From: Rhizophagus clarus
Taxonomy: Eukaryota > Glomeromycota > Glomeromycetes > Glomerales > Glomeraceae
Assembly: GCA_015698045.1 (NCBI GenBank)
Contig: BLAL01000236.1
Location: 1-64,000 of the forward strand
Direction: 5' to 3'
Length of the DNA stretch: 64,000 bases
The notes under the pieces are model-generated. The model did no database searches. It had not been told where the DNA came from and worked only from the letters and a program-made list of their open reading frames with translations. Of this stretch, positions 1-10,689 are shown one piece after another (position 1 is the first letter of the stretch; every line of letters starts with the position of its first letter). Both the position numbers and the translations under genes were made by a program.

Positions 1-1790
1 ATAAATTATCCACCACAAAAATCATTATTTTCATCAGATTGCGATATCATCGGCTGTTAGTCTGGCTAATGTTTGTATTTCCATTTGTAAAATCTTCAAC
101 CCAGAAAATCTTGGTAATTTTGGCTAATCGATGATCTATTTCATCTACTAAAGATTTTCCGCATTGTTCCTCTAAAAGTTTCTTCGTATAATCGATTTGA
201 TAATGGAAAAGACCTAAATCGAGATGATGTAATCTATCGGGCACTGTGGCTTGATAGATATTTACATTACTAAAATAAATTAATAAGTAATATATTAATA
301 AGATAAATAAATACCGGTTTATAACAAATATTGCGTAAACTTACGGTAATTTCCAAAAAAAAATTATATATATTTTCAATGCTAACGGAATTTACTGTGC
401 CTTGATTAAATGTTCCTGCATATTAAGGTGAGTTCGCTATATCATCAAATTGTAAATTAAGATCAGCAAGATTGTCTCTTGCGACCAGACAAAAATGACA
501 AGGATGGTTTGACATTGATGATTTATACGTAAGACAATACGTTGCAGCTTCCGGCCAGTCAGAAATTATAATTGAAATCTGAGGATGGAACCAAATAGTT
601 TCGTTATTCAAAGTTAGATCAATACCCTTTTTATTTAATTTTAATAGAGGATCTAGTAACTTTTCTAAGGATCTATGAAACACTCTCGGACAGCTTTCTT
701 AAATGTTTCAGACTTCTCTCAGTATTATCTTTAGATTTTAGGATTGGCAAGTATCCTAATAATTGTTTTGCATCTTGTTTGTTGCGCCTCCAATTTTTAA
801 TATTACCAATTGACAAGTAAATTGGATGAAGTTGACTTTTCCCCATGTGTCAACATTTGTAGCGTCTGAAAACAATATTAAAGATAAAAGCTTGGCACCA
901 ATTGGCAAGATGCTTCTGTATTCCCACCATGTTCCAGTATTCTGCTCACCATACACTCTTTCTTCATTATGCTTTAAGTTAATAATGATTAGTATATATT
1001 CTACATTTAAGTTATATGAAAGTACTAGTATATAAATAATTACCTTAACTTTTTCAAAAGTTAGCGCAAAATTTTGTGATATGTCAGGAATTGACAATAT
1101 GTTTTTTATACAATTTATTATAGACCGATGATAAAAAAATACTCATTATTTTTATAATTTATTACACAAGTTTTAGTATACTTTAAACTTGGTAGATTCA
1201 TATTATTCATAAATTTATGACCTTGTTCGATAGATTTTGGAAAGAGGGATTTATTTAAATTTGCATGTTTGTTAAAAAATTAATTTATAGCATTGCCTGT
1301 CACATTGCTAAGTTTATGTTTTGTAACCAATGACATTAAATCACCATATGCTCATTTGGATACGTTGCATTAATTTCTGGTTCGAATTCTTCCTCATTTA
1401 ATTCTGAGTCAGAATCTTCGGGTTCTTCACTTGGTTCTGAATCAAAATCTCCCAAGATATTTTCATCGACATTTTCATTTTGATCAATTTCATCGGTCTC
1501 CGAAATTGACATCTTACTTTGAAAACTCTGATCATTTATTTCTGAGTCAATACTTTCATTATCAGAAAAGTCTTCATTTAAATTTTCATGGACCATCTAA
1601 ATTTAGTATAAAATTAGGAATTATGTTTAAAGAAAAATTTAAATAATTTCTGTTTCTTACCTCAATATCATTATCATTACTTTCACTATCGCTATTATTA
1701 TTAGTAGATGGTATACAATGATTATGTTGAGTATATGCAGACCTTGTGCTAAAATATCTTGGACAAAATGGGCATTTGAAAACATTTTGA
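1..1790 (-). pseudogene. Decayed Plavaka-like (KDZ/CACTA superfamily) transposase, C-terminus off the window
   Basis: Read on the minus strand from about 1785 down to the window edge, the pieces form one transposase. An N-terminal C2H2-like finger (CPFCPRYFSTRSAYTQH, about 1778-1720) is followed by an acidic Asp/Glu-rich stretch (1596-1336), a segment with EYRSILPIGAKLLSLILFSDATNVDTWG (here quoted in part; about 980-830), then ISIIISDWPEAATYC and the CHFCL motif (about 580-480), and DRLHHLDLGLFHYQID (about 240-200). This order and these motifs are those of fungal Plavaka-type transposases. Decay is visible: no ATG is in frame with the zinc finger (the nearest, at 1785, is out of frame), and a one-base frameshift near 690 separates the RKLSE and RVFHRSLEKLL segments. 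A probable phase-0 intron lies at about 1043-976. The element enters from outside the window, so its full length and terminal repeats cannot be judged. Confidence 0.7.
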
Positions 1791-1944
1791 GAGTATTTTG
1801 TTTACTGAATTTAAACTTTATCGCTTTTTTTATGTCGAATTTAAACTTTACAATAAAAAATTTCTCTCGCTTTCGTCAATTTATAAAAATTTACCTCTTG
1901 TGACGTATTCAAATGAATCAAAAAATTGCGCCAATTCACGATAA

Positions 1945-2095
1945 TCAATGTTTCGAAACTATTTTCAAAATTCGAAACGTTTCACTCATGTTTCGTTCAA
2001 TATAAGCCGAAACTATCTTTGAAACTTCTGAATCTAATATTTGTAAATCATTTTAGACGCGGTGTTTCCGCCAAAACACACCTACGGTTTGTCAT
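1945..2095 (-). repeat. Diverged copy of a MITE family (relative of 34848-34997), inverted
   Basis: The reverse complement contains GATAGTTTCGGCTTATAT, then GTTTCGAATTTTGAAAATAGTTTCG, matching in order the right half of the short TIR element at 34848-34997. The ends are eroded and I could not define a target duplication, so boundaries are approximate. Confidence 0.5.
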
Positions 2096-2400
2096 TTACG
2101 GAACATTACAGTTTGAGGAATAATGTTTACAGTGCTGCAACTAAAAAAAAGCAATAAAACTCGATTGTCCCCTCGATATAATACAACAAGTGTCATTTTT
2201 AACTACAAATGCAAATAATACATAAAATTTCCTTATTAAAAAATTTTATCCGTCTCTTTACCATTGTATGTGGATGATATTTATAATTACACTATAAATA
2301 AAGCTGATAATATTAAAAAAATCTTTATTTATTATGACATTTCGTGGCATTTTATCACCTTCAATGCGAAAAAATTTTTATTTTATTTACATCTGCCCAT

Positions 2401-2615
2401 CCTTTGGTTCCGGTCCGGAATCAGCGTAAAATTTAATAAAATTACACTGGGCGACAACAACGACACATAATGACATGCAATTAATTCCTGTGATATCTAA
2501 TTAATTAATGTAAGCCTTTGGTTCTGGTCCGAATCAGCGTAAAATTTAATAAAATTACACGGGCGCGACAACAATGACATAAATTGTTCAGCAATTAATT
2601 CCTGTAATATTCTTC
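2401..2615. repeat. Tandem duplication, 114-bp unit
   Basis: Two copies of a unit beginning CCTTTGGTTC..GGTCC and containing AGCGTAAAATTTAATAAAAT and GCAATTAATTCCTGT start at 2401 and 2515. The copies differ by a few substitutions and short indels. I see no gene in 2150-3500 around it. Confidence 0.7.
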
Positions 2616-3589
2616 TTTAAAAGTGATTAACAAATTTAATTTTCTAAATGGTTACTTTATCAACATAAAGAAAAGGAAGACACAAATTTTCTTCGTCATA
2701 GGAAATGAAAAAAAAATACTAAATTGGAGTGTTAGAGTAGTAGTCCGTGACCGTTATTACCCGGTTTGTAATTGACTATCGGAACGGGTTTCGTAACGTT
2801 ATTGTATTCATTGGATGGTTTGACTTTAATAAAAATAGTAATCAAAATAATAAATGACTTATAGAATTCAACTATGCACCACTGCGTAATCTAATTCAAA
2901 TTTAGTAATTATCATATTACTAATGGATATACAACGGATATAATAAGTTAACGTAACTAATGTCTGATTTTTTTGCGGGGACTGACGCAAAACCTTACGA
3001 GATCAGTTTCATGAAAATATTCGGATCTAGTGGGCTTAGACATCAAAATTAAATCAATGAAAAAATATAAGTTTCAGGTCTTCTTTCTTTATTCTATGTT
3101 TCACTTCATGGTTTTTTTTTTCTTTTATTTTTTTCAAAATTATTATTTTAGCTTTTTGTATGAAAATATGCAAGACATTTCGCACTCCTTTACGTTTTTT
3201 GCAAAAAAAATATGCTAAATTTCCTTTTTTACACGAAAAAAAAAAGAATCACGGTTTTTTTAACACTCTCTTTATTAATATTGTAGGTACATCAGCCTTC
3301 GTACAATGATCTGCACACATACTAACAGTAACTTCTATCTATTAGACTTCATCCTTTCGAAAAATTTTTGGAATCCCGGAGGCTACAAGGATAATGTGAA
3401 TTGACTTGGATTTTTACTCTTTTATCAAATGATCTCTTTTCTTTCCTGAATTTTTGTGTAAAATTATGTAAGTCAATATCTTCTAGTGACATTTCACACC
3501 TCTTTGCATTCTTTACAAAATGAATATGATGCTAAATTTCCTTTTTTTTTACAAAAAAAAAGAATTGCCCCATCTAGTATATTGTTCGC

Positions 3590-3790
3590 TTATATCAACC
3601 CTTTGCATTTTTCGCACGATTTGTCGCAAAAAAAGAATACCCACCCCTTTGCATTTTTCAATAAGCGATGCACGATTTACCCCTTTGCATTTTTCAATAA
3701 TCGATGCGCGATTTGCCGCAAAAAAAAGAAAGAATACCCACCCCTTTCGTATTTTTCAAAAAAGTGATGCCGGTTTGCCATAAAAAAAAA
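3590..3790. repeat. Short tandem repeat with A-runs (about 65-75 bp unit)
   Basis: Three diverged copies of a unit containing CCCCTTTGCATTTTTCAATAA, a short CGATTTGCCGC-like segment and a run of A followed by GAATACCCA. Open frames over this stretch come from the repeat itself and do not resemble a protein. Confidence 0.5.
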
Positions 3791-3947
3791 AAAATAAACT
3801 TTTGCGAATGCGGCAAGTATTAAATCTAAGCTTATAAAAATATTATAAATACTTTGTTGTTCTCTTCTTCAACCGGTAATTCTAACTCAGTTCGTTAAAC
3901 TTGGTTTTAATTAAGTTCTCCCACTATCCTCAAATTATCTATTTACA

Positions 3948-5400
3948 ATGAATAAAGCTAATTATATCGAATCTAGCAGTTCGAAAAAAAACCAAGCGTC
4001 CGGTTGATGTTAACAAACAAAAAGAATCGATGAAGGCGAAGCTTTTGATGGTATGATTCGAATATATATTATTTGTTATATGTAAAGAAAAATAATGGTT
4101 AATTATATATTCTACTGCTATATAGAATCCAGCTCAAAATCAAAAAAAAAACAAGTGTCCTGAAGTTCCTGAAGCCAGCTCAAAATCAAAAAAAAAAAAG
4201 TGTCCTGAAGTTCCTGATGGTATGTATTCGAATATGTATATGTAAAGAAAAATAATGATTATTATATATTCTGCTGTTATATAGAAACGACTTTGGAGAA
4301 GATCTTGCGTCAAAATAATAAGATCATTTCGAAACTCGAAACTATTATTTCAAATCAAAAGTTTAGAAGCAAGAGTAACAAAGATAGAGGAAGCATGTAA
4401 TAACGGCGTAAATAACGACACGGAATTTTAAAAGTAAGACTCGATATAAAAATTTGACCTAAAAATCAGTGAATTAAACAATCACTTTATATGTACATCA
4501 TTTTACAGAATGTAATCAAAGACATTGCTCCTAAATTGCTCGAAACTTCAATATATCCGAATTCGGATGATTTTCGAGAAGCCACTAGGACATTTATAAA
4601 TGAAAACCATAAAGAATTTATGAACAAATTCAAAAGACCCGATAATTGGGTGATTTATTACGAAAAATATATCATCCCACGTAAGTATCGCGCAATTTTA
4701 CGATTTTATATTAACACATTGAAAATTAATTAATTTTTTCTTATAGCTTTTGGAAAAACATCGAAGTGTCCGAGGTGTTTTAACTGGTAATATAAAGAAC
4801 GCGATGTCCGTCACTTTTCGAGAACTCCAACTCCCTCCCATTCCTACAACTAGCAGAGAAACCATCATCAAAGAATGGAAGAATGAACCGGCCGTTAAAT
4901 TATGTTACGATAAATTATTTAAAAAAATAAATAGTTCGGGCGAGACATATATATCAACAATAATAAGAAAGTTGGGTAAAGGAAAAAATCAGTATCACAG
5001 ACGCAAATTGCTTTCGCAATTAGCACATGTGAACTAATTTTAAACCCAGAAAATTCGGATATTCACGTTAATGAAACAGTAATCAAGCCGTTTCTTATAA
5101 AAAATTTGGTAAGTATTTGAAATCTGCATAAATAGTATAAATAGTATATAATATTAAAATTTTTTTTTTTTAATAGAAAAAAATTAGAGAAAATGAAGAT
5201 TTTTATCTTTATGAAGAAAGTGACGAGAGATGAAGAGAATGAAAAAGAAAGAGATGAGAGAGATGAAAAGAAAAAGAAAGAGACGAGAGAGAGGAAGAAG
5301 AAGAAAAAGAAAGAGACGAGAGAGAGGAAGAGAAAGAAGAGGGAAATGTAGGAGAAGAAGAGGAGGATTATAAAGGACATTTAGCTATCAAAGTAGCTCG
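3948..5400 (+). pseudogene. Broken multi-exon gene of unknown family, coiled-coil N-terminus
   Basis: An ATG at 3948 opens a Ser/Lys-rich exon interrupted by a frameshift. A segment with a GTATG..TATATAG intron is then duplicated (about 4030-4130 and 4135-4285). A coiled-coil stretch (LEKILRQNNKIISKLETII, then after a one-base shift LEARVTKIEEACNNG) precedes a well-coded region, 4491-4683 (QNVIKDIAPKLLE, DDFREATRTFINENH), an intron at about 4680-4746, and a second coded block, 4750-5037 (GVLTGNIKNAMSVTFRELQ, FKKINSSGETYISTII). After another frameshift near 5010 the frame continues through CELILNPENSDIHVNETVIK to a GTAAGT donor at 5109, and a low-complexity Lys/Glu/Arg tail runs to about 5350. 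The blocks look like real protein but at least three frameshifts break them. No function recognised. Confidence 0.5.
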
Positions 5401-7170
5401 GATGAACAATCGAAGGAAAGTATGAGAAAATTAAGAAAAGTATACGGCAAAAAAAAATAAAAATAAATAAAACTTTTTTACAGTATTATTAAACCGATAT
5501 CAATTAATGTCAATTCCAACAAATATGGTCCATCTTCTCTCCAAATAATGTCTGCTATTGATAAATATAGTGATAAATACAGTCCACTCGCTTTTGTAGG
5601 GTTTGGCATCGTTATAAGAAAATTCGCTAACATGATATAAAAAATTGGTATAACATGGAAAAATTTGGAATATTACGGCAAGTTTACGTCACACAAATAT
5701 CTCGTAAATTTATGTCATAGTGCAAAAATGGTCACGATTTGATCATCAATTTTAGTCTGATTGGTCAGATCTCTGCTTATAACAATATTAACTTTTTTTC
5801 CGTTTTGCCCTACTCGCAAATTTTTTTTTGCCATTTTACGATTGCGTTACCTATTTTTTGTCTATTTTTACTTATTATATCACCGTTTACTGTTGGATAG
5901 AACCACCCATAACAAAACTGCTAATGCCTTGCGCTCGGTATGGTGTCTGGGAACTAGTGGTTAGTGTGATATAATTCCTTCAATAGTTAACATACCGATA
6001 TGTAAGTTACTTGTACGAGTTATGACTTTAATTATTTTTAATTATTTTCGTAGCAAACTTCTTCTAACTTTTACTCTCACATTCAACAATCGGAAACGAG
6101 ATATTCCGATTTTGTTCTGGAGACAGTTACAGAATCCGTTATTTACTACTAACCTTTCACTATTTCTTTTCGTAAAACCTCTACTACTATCTCTATCGCT
6201 ACGTTACGTTATGATACTTTAGTACTTTGACGCAAAAATTCACACGGCTTAAAGTATAGCTTATGCTTACGCTATGCTACGTTACATTACGCTACCTTAC
6301 GTTACATATATATATATGTGTATATGTATATTTCAAATATCCTCCCTATCTCATCATTAATGCTAAGCCTTCCCTTCATATCTTCTGGACTATCGAAGGG
6401 ACGTTCTCTACGTTTAGACGTATGTTATTTGATGATTTTAATGCTTCTTTTGCTCCTTACATTTGATCGAGGTGGTATTTTATATTTATATTTCTTTCAC
6501 GTGGCATTCGAATATTTGTAACGATTTTTTCATTTTACTGTGTGACTTAAAAATTACATTTGCGTTTGCTAGCTATTGGATACAAGAAAAGGTAAATTTC
6601 ATCAAAATGATAAGCGAATATTTGTAATTTGTACTGATCTTTCAACGCTTTCTGGTTCTTTGTTTTCCCATTTGGCGGAGAAATATTTGTCTCCGGTGTC
6701 ACACTCGTCCACTTTTCCAAGTAGTGAAAACTTGTCACATATATAGTTTCTTTATGTCATAATACTGGCCAAAACTGCTGTCCCCATTTTCCGGTAAAAT
6801 ACTATTTGTCACTAATTACATGTCACTTCTAACAACATAACACTATTTCGTTTTAGCAATTAGAAACGAATATTTATATTTATATACCGATTTTGATGAA
6901 CTTCATTAGAGGAAAGTAAAATTTCAGCCCGATCTTCATTCCTAGCAAAATTCGTCTAAGAAAAATTAACATGATGGTATCTTTAAATTACTCCCACTTT
7001 CAGTAATCGGAAAACTCGATTTCTGACGAAAGTTAATCAAAGTGATATCAGTATTTTTATAGTGGGGCTAATGGTATTATGTATGGCAAGTAATAGTAGG
7101 TATGTATTTTTCTGATGAGAGTTGAACTGAAGGGTGAAATATCATAATCATGCATATAGTTTTTTTATTT
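5400..7170. other. No recognisable gene
   Basis: AT-rich sequence with short open frames lacking codon structure. The minus-strand frame at 6738-6547 (TNISPPNGKTKNQKALKDQ) is the only stretch with a protein-like look, and I could not connect it to flanking exons. Confidence 0.4.
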
Positions 7171-7177
7171 TTTCATG

Positions 7178-7345
7178 TAGTACGCTGTGGTCTGGAACCG
7201 CCCGAGATTTTTGACTACCTAAGGATGAAGTTTGTAGGGTACTTGTATCCGATAGGCCAGCCTCCTCTGACTTAGGGTCTCATTAATCGGGAGAAAAGGT
7301 GGTTTCTAAGTACCTTCCACATCAAGGGCGGACTTTTTTTTGTTA
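7178..7345. repeat. G+C-richer island, candidate retroelement (SINE/LINE) remnant
   Basis: A sharply bounded segment much richer in G and C than its surroundings (GTGGTCTGGAACCGCCCGAG ... TTCCACATCAAGGGCGGAC), ending in a run of T. On the minus strand it would start after poly(A), with GGTTCCAGACC resembling a weak B-box and TGGCCTATCGG a weak A-box, but the order and spacing do not form a convincing tRNA head. I see no flanking duplication. Confidence 0.3.
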
Positions 7346-8067
7346 AACCATACGTCGAATTATATACTATCTAGTAACGGATACTTCAAAGACAAAAGAA
7401 GTGAGAACTAATTACCGCCATTGTTAGCGGTGAAATGTAGTGGTCATGCCATCTTATGGTTGCGTTGATTGATTGATCGATTGATCAACGTACATATTTT
7501 GTAGAATTAGCTAATTCGCAACGTGATAAATAAGACTTCTCAACGAACACAGCCGTATTTTAATTTCCTGCGATCAGAAACGAATTGTGTACCATATCGA
7601 TTTTGACGAACTTCTTTAAAGATGAGTGAATACTAACTATTGTTTATTTTACCTCTTTTTTATTTATATCTTAACATCAACTATGTTGCTCTTACTTCCC
7701 TTCTCACATTCATTATTTATTCTATGTATACTAACAAATGTTATTTAAATGCGCATGTTAACTAATTTTTCATTTTAAATATTTTCTTATAATATATAGG
7801 GAGGGCAAAAGAAGCCAGAGAGGATAAAAGATGAAAAGACAACAACTTACAACTTAACGTCCAGAATTCATGAAAAATCTAAAGCTTTACAATAAGTATA
7901 GTGAAAAATGGTGGAAGATTGGAAAATTGAAATTTTATTATAATTTTAGATTTAAACTTATTAAAATAAAATTACATATATTACATTTACATAAATTTAT
8001 AAAATATCTAATGAATAAATATTGTTCTGTACATGTTCAGTTGTGTGTATATATTTCACTAATAAAC

Positions 8068-8320
8068 GAAATTCTACGGCGTAATATTACATTCGGAAAT
8101 GTTTCGAAATACTACATCGTAAACATGCGAAATTTAACGACGTAATATTACGGAGTATTATACATTCGGAAAAGTTTCAAAATATTACATCGTAAACATG
8201 CGAATTTTAACGACGTAATATTACGAAGTATTACACGTTCGGAAAAAGTTTCGAAATATTACATCGTAAATATGCGAAATTTAACGACGTAATATTACGG
8301 AGTATTATACAGTCGGAAAT
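8068..8320. repeat. Minisatellite, about 73-bp unit, 3-4 copies
   Basis: Copies anchored by (A/G)TTCGGAAA start at 8091, 8164, 8237 and 8311 (spacing 73, 73, 74). Each unit holds TTTCGAAATA, ACATCGTAAA(C/T)ATGCGAA and the palindrome CGTAATATTACG. Further CGTAATATTACG-like words continue to about 8450 without clear periodicity. Confidence 0.85.
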
Positions 8321-8569
8321 TTAGTACGCGTAAAACTTACGGTATTATTACGTGTAAAACTACGGAATATTACGCTACGTAATATTCCGAAGGTCCTGTA
8401 AACTTACGGAGTATTTCGCAGGCGTAAAGTTTCGTAATATTACGCCTTATTAAATTTGCTGATGTATTATATATTTATTTTAATAATTAGGATTGTTCTT
8501 TTAATCTAATCTAAATAGAAAAAATATTATATTAAATATTTAACAGTGTAATATTAATGCAATGTTTAC

Positions 8570-9010
8570 AGTACATTGATGAAATTTTGGGCAATGGAAA
8601 AATTGCGGTTACATGTAAGGTGATCGCAGGACATAAATAGAAATTTAGATCAAAAATTGGTCGGAAAAATTTTGTCAACAGTTCTGTTGATTCTTTATTT
8701 GCAAAAGATCTTTATTGCAGCACATTGGTGGAATCTAGGGTAATGATCTGAAAAATTTGACATGAATATCGTGGTCGCAATAAATAAATAGAAATTTAGA
8801 TCAATAATTGATCAGAAAAAATTATTAATGGTTACATTGATTTTTTATCTGCAGCGCATTGATAGAATTCAGGGGTAATCTGAAAAATTTGACATGAATA
8901 TCGTGATCGCAAGACATAAACAGATTTTTGGGATAATTGATCAGGAGAAAAAATTGTTAATGGTTACATTGATTTTTATCTGCAGCGCATTGACAGAATT
9001 TGTTACATTA
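8570..9010 (+). repeat. Left arm of a large inverted minisatellite pair
   Basis: Three diverged units of about 130-150 bp, each with GACATGAATATCGTGRTCGCA, (A)AGAAATTTAGATCA, AATTGATCAGAAAAAATT, a TTACATTGATTT run and CTGCAGCGCATTGA. The reverse complement of the same unit recurs at 9800-10590. Confidence 0.7.
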
Positions 9011-9268
9011 GTTCTCTATCTCGGAATTATGTAATGAAGTTTTAAAAAAAACTTTTCAAGTTGTTGACTCAAATTTTCTTTTATATAGTGCAGTCATGAT
9101 ATCACAGTCGTAATATTATAAAAAAATTTACTTTGTGCTTTTTTCCCAAAGAATTCAATTGATATTTTTTTTAAAGTTTGACTGTCCATATCTTATCAGT
9201 TACATATAAAAATACCACATCTCAGATCAGAGTTTTTAGATTTCTAATAAAAAAAAGATAGAAAGAAA

Positions 9269-9430
9269 ATGTTCTCTTCCAAATCTAGTAGAGAAGAAAC
9301 AGGTATAAAAAAAAAATACCTGGTATATTAATTCATTAAATAACGTATGATAATATTCAAATAGTTTCTTTCATATATAGATAATATGATATTGATCTCA
9401 CTAGACGATCTAATAAAAGAACAAATCTGA
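9269..9430 (+). CDS. Possible tiny two-exon open frame, 27 aa
   Basis: ATG at 9269 opens MFSSKSSREET. A GTATAA donor at 9303 and an ATATATAG acceptor at 9379-9380 join it in frame (phase 1) to DNMILISLDDLIKEQI and a TGA at 9428-9430. It lies in the spacer between the two arms of the inverted array. The splice sites are good, but 27 codons is too little to prove coding, and the continuation in another frame (NLIEDLLQTNIKKKQKHLS) suggests it may be a frameshifted remnant. Confidence 0.2.
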
Positions 9431-9799
9431 TTGAAGATCTTCTCCAGACCAACATTAAAAAGAAACAGAAACATCTGTCTTGTAACAACTGAGCGAAGAC
9501 CATAGGAGACTGGGCTCGGATGGTGAAAAAAGTATGATCATTTGATTCTTTAATATTTTATAATAATTTGAAATATTTAACACTTTAAAATTATTTATTA
9601 GAATTGATATTGCCATTATATGAAATTAATATCTCATTACAATACCGCACAATATTATATTCACCTTCTTTTCAATTTATTTCAATAAAAAAATAAATCT
9701 TATGTAATTTTATAATTGTATATATCTGTAAAGCTCACAACTAGTGATTTTATCATAATAATTGATTGTAATAATTTAAAATCATAAAAATCAAAATTT

Positions 9800-10590
9800 T
9801 ATATAAACTGGAACACGAATTGCTAACAATTTTTTTCTGATCATTTGTCTTGTCTAAATGTGCTGCGATCACGATATTCTTAAAATGTAATGTCAATTTT
9901 TCAGAAAAGCTTTGTTAACCAATTTCTGTTATGTCCAGCAGCCTATATAAATTTTTTTACATGTAATCGTCAAAACATCAATCCTAAATTCAAGAGCTTT
10001 GTTAACCCAAATTTCTATAGTTACGATGTTGTTCATTATATAATTCATTAGTTAATGTAACTAACTATTAACGAATTTTTTTTCTGATCAATTATCCCAA
10101 AATTCAATGATCTAAATTTCCACTTATATCCTGCGGTCACAATATTCATATAAATTCCTTTACATATAACCGTTAAAGAAGTCAACTCTTCAGATCATTG
10201 CCTCAAAACTTCGTCAATGCATTGTAAGTAAAGAACCAATATAGCCATTAAGAAAATTTCAAATTTCCGTTTATGTTCTGCAGTCACGCATGATATTTAT
10301 ACAAAATTTCTTTGCATGTAACTGTTGTTAACACGTCAATTTTAGATCATTTTTCCCAAGATTTCCATTAATGTACTGTGATCCAAGAACTAATGTAACC
10401 ATTGACAATTTTTTTTTCTTGAAATTTCAATATAAATTTCCGTTTATAAATTTTCGTTTATATCCTGCGGTCACGATTTCATACAAAATTTCTTTACATG
10501 TAACCAGATCATTGCCCAAAATTTCTGTTAATGAGAAATTTGTTAACCCAAAATTTCTGTTTATGTGCTGTGGTCACGATACTACGATTT
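9800..10590 (-). repeat. Right arm of the large inverted minisatellite pair
   Basis: Four or five diverged units in the opposite orientation to 8570-9010, recognisable by AAATTTCCRYTTATRTYCTGC, GGTCACGAT or AGTCACG, (T)TTACATRTAACCGT, and CAGATCATTGCC. Unit anchors lie near 9922, 10113, 10262, 10440 and 10552. With the left arm this could fold into a large hairpin around a roughly 0.8-kb spacer. Confidence 0.65.
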
Positions 10591-10689
10591 TCAATTAAAA
10601 ATATTATAAAAGTAGTTAATGAATTAAATACACAAACACGCATGGACATTTTTTAAATTTACTCATTTTATTATTCCTTATTATAATTA

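Noticed and set aside
1336-1646. Plus-strand frame 1431-1646
   Set aside because: Antisense of the acidic N-terminal region of the Plavaka-like gene.
5063-5380. Minus-strand frame rich in Ser/Phe/Leu
   Set aside because: Shadow of a GAAAGAGA-type purine tract on the plus strand.
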